This document shows, piece after piece, positions 24,385-28,131 of a DNA stretch of 28,131 nt (positions are counted from its first letter, which is position 1; each line of letters begins with the position of its first letter). The notes beneath the pieces are model-generated. The model did not search any database. It was not told where the DNA came from and saw only the letters and a list, made by a program, of their open reading frames with translations. Both the position numbers and the translations under genes were made by a program. Source of the stretch: Desulfobulbaceae bacterium UBA2775 (GTDB lineage Bacteria; Desulfobacterota; Desulfobulbia; Desulfobulbales; Desulfocapsaceae); NCBI GenBank assembly GCA_002352445.1, contig DEIL01000040.1:3543-31673 (forward strand), written 5' to 3'.

Positions 24385-24415
24385 TAAAAATTTAGTCGTT
24401 TATGCGATACCTCAG

Positions 24416-24454
24416 GCTCCGTTGGACATATATGTTTGACGGAGCTTTTTTTTT
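24416..24454 (+). terminator. strong intrinsic terminator of the tusA-dsrE operon
   Basis: GCTCCGTTGGACATA (24416-24430) pairs with TATGTTTGACGGAGC (24431-24445) as a long stem with three G-U wobbles, followed by nine T residues. Confidence 0.9.
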
Positions 24455-24464
24455 GATGATAAGA

Positions 24465-24580
24465 GTACCTTACCGCCGAAAGTTTTAGTTAGAGTCTAAC
24501 TAAAACCCATGAAATGAATTTCACAACAATGACACCGCTTCGCTGTTATGAAAGTAATGTAACCGGGATTCGGAGGAGTG
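24465..24580 (+). repeat. e1 repeat copy D with a flanking e2 end
   Basis: GTACCTTACCGCCGAAAGT (24465-24483) matches the end of e2 copy C in 16 of 19 positions. A perfect 10-bp palindrome TTTTAGTTAG-AGT-CTAACTAAAA (24483-24505) leads into e1: AACCCATGAAATGAATTTCA, then ACACCGCTTCGCTG, TAATGTAACCGGGATTC and GGAGGAG. It is almost the same as copy C over 75 bp. It lies between the sulfur-operon terminator and the end of the serine hydrolase gene; the other bases of this 238-bp gap hold nothing I recognise. Confidence 0.78.
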
Positions 24581-24622
24581 TCGCCAAACAGCCTTGGGTT
24601 GCAAGGTTTTCCCCGCCCTGTT

Positions 24623-25729
24623 TTATAAAATATTCTTCATGATTATGTCATGGATAAGTGGTCTTATTTTTTTTATTTTGTCAATATTGTCGGTTGAATG
24701 CACTCTGTTCGTAAGTAATACTATTGCTATTTCCCTTTCAAAATCTATCCAGAAAGATGTTCCCGTAAAACCTAAATGGCCTCTACTTTCATTGCTAAAA
24801 AACCTGCCGCTGCTTGACTTTCCTCTCGTTGGGGTATCAAAACCATATGTCCAGCCGGAGTTGCCAACTCTGGTCAGTAAATGTCTCAACAGAGCAGGAC
24901 TGTACGAAGGATGTTCCTCCCTGCCCTTAAATTGTTCTATTAAGTGTTCGCAGAGAGACAAGACAGCTGGTGCCGTACCGAATAATCCGGCATGTCCTCC
25001 CACACCACCCATTGCTCTGCAGTTATCATCATGGACAATCCCGCAAAGCATTTTACCACTCCATATGCAATTTTGTGTGACAGCACACAGTCTCCTATCA
25101 AAACTTTTATTTTTTGTAAATAACAACCCTTTTTGCAGCTTTAAAGGGGTAATAACCTTCTTTTCCCATAAAACATCCAGTGGAACTCCAGCTCTCTCTT
25201 CAATTATTAATCCAAGCAATATAAAACCGAGGTCGCTGTACAGACTGTCTGTACCAGGTGAAAAACATAGTTTTTCTTCCATAATCCATTTTTGGAGGTC
25301 TTTATTTTTTTGGTATTGAGGCACTTCATGCAATTTTTTATAATATGGTTTATGAGCCGGCAAACCAGAAGAATGTGATAAAAGATGAGAAATTTTAATT
25401 CTTTTCTTATCTTCAGGTAATTGCCAACCACAACAATAAGAAAGCGCATCTTCCAAACGAATTAACCCATCTTCAATTAAAACTGCTATTGAAAGCGTTG
25501 TTACCAGTGGTTTTGTCAATGATGCCAGATCAAAATAGGTATTTTGCTGAATCCTGTTTTGCGATCCTGATTTTTCAGTAGTTCCATAACTGTAACTCCT
25601 GCTCCATCTCAAAGAATCCTTTAAAATTGAAAAAGACAAACAAACACCTGAAAAAACATCATTTTTTAAAGAACAATTAATAACATCTCCGAGTTCTTCC
25701 TCAAGCCTGGCTTCGTTATAAATTTTCAT
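24623..25729 (-). CDS. serine hydrolase of the class C beta-lactamase / penicillin-binding protein fold
   Basis: The 368-residue protein has the beta-lactamase-family (PF00144 type) motifs: SLTK with nucleophile Ser69 and Lys72, YSD at 163-165 in place of YxN, and HLG at 317-319 in GHLGFTGTSFW. No signal peptide is seen, so it is probably a cytoplasmic esterase or peptidase-like hydrolase rather than an antibiotic-resistance enzyme. The coding sequence is more AT-rich than genes before 24 kb. ATG 25729 has no Shine-Dalgarno. The long frame on the opposite strand (24594-25319) is a shadow. Confidence 0.85.
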   Translation of the reverse strand: MKIYNEARLEEELGDVINCSLKNDVFSGVCLSFSILKDSLRWSRSYSYGTTEKSGSQNRIQQNTYFDLASLTKPLVTTLSIAVLIEDGLIRLEDALSYCCGWQLPEDKKRIKISHLLSHSSGLPAHKPYYKKLHEVPQYQKNKDLQKWIMEEKLCFSPGTDSLYSDLGFILLGLIIEERAGVPLDVLWEKKVITPLKLQKGLLFTKNKSFDRRLCAVTQNCIWSGKMLCGIVHDDNCRAMGGVGGHAGLFGTAPAVLSLCEHLIEQFKGREEHPSYSPALLRHLLTRVGNSGWTYGFDTPTRGKSSSGRFFSNESRGHLGFTGTSFWIDFEREIAIVLLTNRVHSTDNIDKIKKIRPLIHDIIMKNIL

Positions 25730-25776
25730 TATTAAAATAGTATTATTTTATTGAAATATTGATCTTTTTTTACTAG

Positions 25777-25805
25777 ATTATAAGCTGATAATAGTTATAT
25801 GTATA
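25777..25805 (-). promoter_or_regulatory. promoter of the serine hydrolase gene
   Basis: On the - strand, TATACA (25805-25800) and a perfect TATAAT (25782-25777) are 17 nt apart. Transcription would start near 25770, about 40 nt before the ATG. Confidence 0.45.
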
Positions 25806-26088
25806 TGACTGTTTTTTCGATAATTTTGAAGATTTCGAAAAACGAGACCAACCATAAAAAAAGTTTTTTCAACACTCTGTTAACAGCTCCATGTTAACAG
25901 CTTTTTAATTACCGGTTTATAAAACTGTTAATAACCATTAATACACATTATTAACATATTTATTAAATTAATATTGTTTATAATTAATCTAATAAAAATA
26001 GGCTGATATGGTTTAATTAACCATATCAGCCTGACTAATAATAATAATAATAAAACTATAATAAGGATTCGTCAAAAGGAGTCCCCTT
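25806..26088. other. AT-rich region before dnaN; candidate replication origin
   Basis: This gap lacks ORFs. It contains TGTTAACAGCT twice (25878-25888 and 25892-25902, 14-bp period), TGTTAAT at 25926-25932 and its complement at 25950-25956. Weak DnaA-box-like 9-mers are present: TAATACACA near 25939-25947 and TTTTCAACA near 25866-25874, each 7 of 9 to TTATCCACA. A very AT-rich tract (25900-26000), a 13-bp hairpin and six TAA triplets follow. Gene strands diverge from this region, and dnaN and gyrB follow it. No canonical DnaA box is seen and dnaA is absent, so the call is tentative. Confidence 0.4.
26001..26031. promoter_or_regulatory. perfect 13-bp inverted repeat upstream of dnaN
   Basis: GGCTGATATGGTT (26001-26013) and AACCATATCAGCC (26019-26031) flank the loop TAATT. 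On the - strand it is followed by TATTTTTATTAG, which could act as a weak terminator; on the + strand no U-tract follows. It could also be an operator or an origin structure. A perfect TATAAT (26057-26062) 26 bp before dnaN may be its -10 box, but no -35 is clear. Between the hairpin and that box lie six TAA triplets (26036-26053). Confidence 0.5.
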
Positions 26089-27219
26089 ATGGCACTTAAT
26101 TGCACGATCAGTAGAAATTATCTTCTTGAGGCTCTTAACAATATTCAAAACCTAACCAACAAAAAGGGAACATTAGCCATTTTGTCAAATGTTCTTATAG
26201 AGTCAACAAACAATGGTTTAATTTTAACAGGAACAGATCTTGAAGTAGGTCTGCGTCTCTTTGTTCCCGCAGAAATTCACGATAAAGGGTCATTGACTCT
26301 TCCCTCAAAAAAAATTTTTGAGATTGTCAGAGAATCGGGATCAGAAACTATAACTATAGAAGAAACAGATAATAGCTGGGTTATTATAAGGGCAGGTTTA
26401 AGTAAATACAATCTGGCTGGAGTAGCAAGTGATGAATTCCCTGAATTCCCTGAATTTGAAGAAGAGTCATTTATCTCATTTGAGAGTCATATTTTTCTCG
26501 AACTTATTGATAAAATTATATATTCAATAGCAAATGAGCAGGAGAATATTTACTCTCTTACGGCTGTGCTGTTTGAAAAGGAGGTGCGGGATGGCACTTC
26601 TTATTTGAAGATGATTTCCTCTGACGGACATCGATTGTCAATTATGGAAAAAGATGTTGCTGCAAATCTCGATGAAATGCGGCTCAACGATGTCACACTG
26701 ATACCCAAAAAAGGTATCCAGGAATGGAAAAAATTTTGTGAGGGAAGAGATGCTTTGGAAGTATCTTTTGAGGAAAAACAGCTGGTTCTCAGAGATGAGG
26801 ATGCTGTAATGATTATTCGTCTTAAACATGGTGAATTCCCTAAATATTCTGCTATTCTTGAAGCTGTCCAGCTTGAAAATTGTCTGGAAATTCAGAGAAT
26901 ACCTTTTCTGGAATCACTAAAAAGAATAAATCTATTTACTGAAGATATATTTCACACTATCCAGTTGAAGATTGAAAATAATCTGATGATACTTTCTTCA
27001 CAGAATGCTGATTTAGGCAACGCAAAAGATGAACAGTCCATATCGTATTCCGGTGAACCACTCAGCCTCGGCTTTAACTGTAGATATTTTATTGAAGCGC
27101 TCCAGGTTATGGAAAGTGAAACGGTTGAGGCGTATATCAATTCGAACAACAGCCCGTGTCTCATGAAGGCTGATGATGATGTTGGCTTTATATCCATTAT
27201 AATGCCGATGCAGTTGTAA
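26089..27219 (+). CDS. dnaN: DNA polymerase III subunit beta (sliding clamp)
   Basis: The 376-residue protein has the three-domain clamp architecture. The N-terminus reads MALNCTISRNYLLEALNNIQ and LAILSNVLIESTNNGLILTG, the middle shows MISSDGHRLSIME, and the protein ends in the characteristic IIMPMQL (usually MPMRL). It forms the dimeric ring that tethers the polymerase to DNA. AAAGGAG lies 7 nt before ATG 26089. gyrB follows after 24 bp, without recF between. Base composition is clearly AT-rich against the genes before 24 kb. Confidence 0.95.
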   Translation: MALNCTISRNYLLEALNNIQNLTNKKGTLAILSNVLIESTNNGLILTGTDLEVGLRLFVPAEIHDKGSLTLPSKKIFEIVRESGSETITIEETDNSWVIIRAGLSKYNLAGVASDEFPEFPEFEEESFISFESHIFLELIDKIIYSIANEQENIYSLTAVLFEKEVRDGTSYLKMISSDGHRLSIMEKDVAANLDEMRLNDVTLIPKKGIQEWKKFCEGRDALEVSFEEKQLVLRDEDAVMIIRLKHGEFPKYSAILEAVQLENCLEIQRIPFLESLKRINLFTEDIFHTIQLKIENNLMILSSQNADLGNAKDEQSISYSGEPLSLGFNCRYFIEALQVMESETVEAYINSNNSPCLMKADDDVGFISIIMPMQL

Positions 27220-27243
27220 CTATTACTATTACAGGGAACTAGC

Positions 27244-28131
27244 GTGACAGAAGAAACTAGCAAATACGGTGCGGAACAGATAAAGGTACTTGATGGTCTG
27301 GAAGCAGTACGTAAACGACCGTCCATGTACATTGGAAATACAGCTACAGAGGGTCTGCATCACCTTATATGGGAAATTGTAGATAACAGTATAGATGAAG
27401 CCCTGGCTGGCTACTGCAACAGGATCAGGATTATTATTCATGAAGATAATTCTGTTTCTGTGGAGGACAATGGGCGTGGAATTCCGGTAGAAAAACATCC
27501 TACTGAAGATATGACAGCTCTTGAACTTGTCATGACTACTCTTCATGCAGGGGGTAAGTTTGATCATTCATCTTACAAAGTATCCGGAGGGTTGCATGGT
27601 GTCGGTGTATCTGTAGTTAATGCACTTTCCAGTGAAGCCTATGCTGAAATTAAAAGAAACGGTAAAATATATAGACAATCATATAACTACGGTGAGAAGG
27701 CGAGTGAGTTACAGGTTATCGGTCAAAGTGATAAAACAGGGTCAAAAATAACTTTTAAACCCGATTCCCAAATATTTACTGAAACGACTGCTTTTAATTA
27801 TGAAACGGTTAAAAACAGAATAAGGGAACTCTCTTTTTTAAATAAAGGGTTACGGATATATTTAAAAGATGAGCGGAGTGGAGAAGAAGATAAATTTCAT
27901 GCCTCCGGAGGGATCATATCCTATATAGAGTATCTTAATCGTAAGAGAACAGTCATATTCCCTGAACCTATTTACATTTCAGGTTCAAGAGATAATGTTG
28001 AAGTAGAAATTTCTCTGCAGCATTTTGATGGATATTCAGAACGTCTCTTTTCTTTTGTAAATAACATCAATACCCGTGAAGGCGGTAGTCATGTAGCCGG
28101 TTATAGATCATCTCTCACCAAGTGTATAAAT
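27244..28131 (+). CDS. gyrB: DNA gyrase subunit B (3' end outside window)
   Basis: Translation from GTG 27244, with AGGGA 7 nt upstream, gives 296 residues open to the window edge. The sequence opens with YGAEQIKVLDGLEAVRKRPS and MYIGNT. The ATPase domain has the N-box with Asn48 (EIVDNSIDEALAG), DNGRGIP near 75-81 and GGLHGVGVSVVNAL from 115. It continues into the transducer domain with FVNNINTREGGSH. There is no disruption. It supplies negative supercoils to DNA as the GyrA2B2 complex; the TOPRIM part lies beyond the window. A ParE identity is unlikely next to dnaN. Confidence 0.95.
   Translation, partial: MTEETSKYGAEQIKVLDGLEAVRKRPSMYIGNTATEGLHHLIWEIVDNSIDEALAGYCNRIRIIIHEDNSVSVEDNGRGIPVEKHPTEDMTALELVMTTLHAGGKFDHSSYKVSGGLHGVGVSVVNALSSEAYAEIKRNGKIYRQSYNYGEKASELQVIGQSDKTGSKITFKPDSQIFTETTAFNYETVKNRIRELSFLNKGLRIYLKDERSGEEDKFHASGGIISYIEYLNRKRTVIFPEPIYISGSRDNVEVEISLQHFDGYSERLFSFVNNINTREGGSHVAGYRSSLTKCIN

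Noticed and set aside
2212..24580. e1/e2 copies as a CRISPR array
   Set aside because: Copies are far apart, in different orientations and lengths, without regular spacers or cas genes.
24594..25319. Long + strand frame of 241 codons
   Set aside because: It lies opposite the serine hydrolase, whose SLTK and HLG motifs are on the - strand; no ribosome-binding site or recognisable domain.
26036..26053. Six TAA triplets as a simple phase-variation tract
   Set aside because: It lies outside coding sequence and not between -35 and -10 boxes; an origin role is more plausible.

Overview
The window looks like chromosomal DNA from a Desulfobulbales-type sulfur bacterium (Desulfobacterota), perhaps close to Desulfocapsa. 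This rests on gene content: a DUF4198/CbiQ/CbiO metal transporter, a GatCAB-HisC-Cmk gene run, and a YeeE/YedE-TusA-DsrE sulfur-trafficking locus. As I recall it, that last locus is the YTD cluster proposed as a marker of inorganic sulfur disproportionation. The species assignment is inference.

Layout. 1-2.2 kb: end of a nickel/cobalt ECF transporter operon on the + strand, whose ATPase has a histidine-rich tail. 2.2-7.6 kb: a 102-bp inverted-repeat element, then one giant Ser/Thr kinase-ATPase-GAF-histidine kinase gene. 14.2-7.6 kb on the - strand: a tightly overlapping operon rlmKL, hybrid histidine kinase, OleA-like thiolase, AMMECR1, YkgJ-like cysteine cluster protein and hotdog thioesterase. 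14.5-15.1 kb: pal, convergent with cmk. 21.4-15.1 kb on the - strand: HDAC-like deacetylase, HD-GYP response regulator, gatC, gatA, hisC and cmk, with dispersed repeats between gatC/gatA and gatA/hisC. 21.5-24.4 kb: yeeE (-), divergent from tusA, dsrE and two small uncharacterised genes (+). These are closed by a strong terminator and followed by another repeat copy. 24.6-25.7 kb: a serine hydrolase of the beta-lactamase fold (-). 25.8-26.1 kb: an AT-rich region with repeated TGTTAA motifs, a 13-bp hairpin and six TAA triplets, a candidate replication origin. Then dnaN and the start of gyrB (+).

From about 7.6 to 22.7 kb nearly all genes run on the - strand, and from 22.7 kb nearly all run on the + strand. 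This is the arrangement expected on either side of an origin, and it agrees with the dnaN-gyrB location.

The most interesting system is the sulfur locus. A membrane thiosulfate/sulfur-type importer and TusA sit with three small proteins that could form a DsrEFH/TusBCD-like sulfur relay, two of which I cannot assign to a described family. Second is a family of short interspersed repeats (here e1 and e2) found at four intergenic places. One copy supplies the stop codon of cbiO and two separate genes of the gat-his-cmk run. Base changes between copies preserve a small hairpin in e1.
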